Shown: piece by piece, positions 14,465 through 14,576 of the stretch | Layout: every line of letters begins with the position of its first letter | How positions within the stretch are numbered: the stretch's first letter is position 1 | Origin: Bacteroidota bacterium | GTDB lineage: Bacteria > Bacteroidota > Bacteroidia > Bacteroidales > VadinHA17 | NCBI GenBank assembly: GCA_015222065.1 | Contig: JADFUQ010000089.1 | Coordinates: 1-14,576, forward strand | Length of the DNA: 14,576 nucleotides | Direction: 5' to 3' | Translations under genes and position numbers: made by a program | Notes under the pieces: generated by a model | The model's database searches: none | The model's input: the letters and a program-made list of their open reading frames with translations, nothing else | What the model was told of the DNA's origin: nothing

Positions 14465-14576
14465 AACTCCTGATTTAAAGGGTTCTGTTTATGAAAATTC
14501 AAATTTGATGCCAATCTTTAAGTAATTCCATTTTTTTTTCTTACTTTTTTAACAATATATCATAATGCACTAGTAG

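Overview
The window reads as chromosome of a Bacteroidetes (Bacteroidota) bacterium, probably an uncultured or environmental member of the Bacteroidales/Marinilabiliales side. The evidence is AT-rich DNA, A-rich gene starts without clear Shine-Dalgarno sequences, several copies of the phylum's -7 promoter box (TAnnTTTG), three lipoprotein signal peptides, a PKD-domain lipoprotein, and a LysM/periplasmic-binding-protein fusion of a type common in this phylum. There are nine convincing protein genes. I see no rRNA, tRNA, CRISPR array, transposase or phage gene.

Layout. 1-463 is non-coding, with short tandem repeats and the first copy of a small element bounded by inverted repeats. 464-5600 holds three + strand genes: a cation-chloride cotransporter (SLC12/CCC) homologue, a nucleotide pyrophosphatase/phosphodiesterase-like lipoprotein, and a formylglycine-type sulfatase lipoprotein. 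5658-9010 is a tight + strand operon: an XRE-type HTH regulator, a secreted C69 dipeptidase (overlapping it by one base) and a DASS/SLC13 anion:sodium symporter 15 bp later. 9011-9382 is repeat-rich spacer. 9383-10207 is a type II pantothenate kinase whose start should be placed at an ATG just downstream of a perfect -7 box. 10339-12279 (minus strand) is a LysM x3 plus type I periplasmic-binding-fold protein, divergent from an unrecognised 353-residue helical protein at 12419-13480. A second, longer copy of the inverted-repeat element fills the gap to a convergent PKD lipoprotein gene (13787-14464, minus strand).

How the genes may work together. The cotransporter would handle Na+/K+/Cl-. The two lipoproteins are extracytoplasmic hydrolases of the alkaline-phosphatase superfamily that could release phosphate/nucleoside and sulfate from external substrates. 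The C69 peptidase and DASS carrier suggest peptide or amino-acid scavenging paired with Na+-driven uptake of dicarboxylate-like products under a local regulator. These links are inferred from adjacency only.

The most unusual non-coding signal is the pair of elements (304-412 and 13549-13783). They share a 22-bp identical left end and the same right end, and their ends form an imperfect 12-bp inverted repeat, which looks like a non-autonomous (MITE-like) family or another dispersed intergenic repeat. Short 7-bp and 8-bp tandem arrays occupy the other gene-free stretches.
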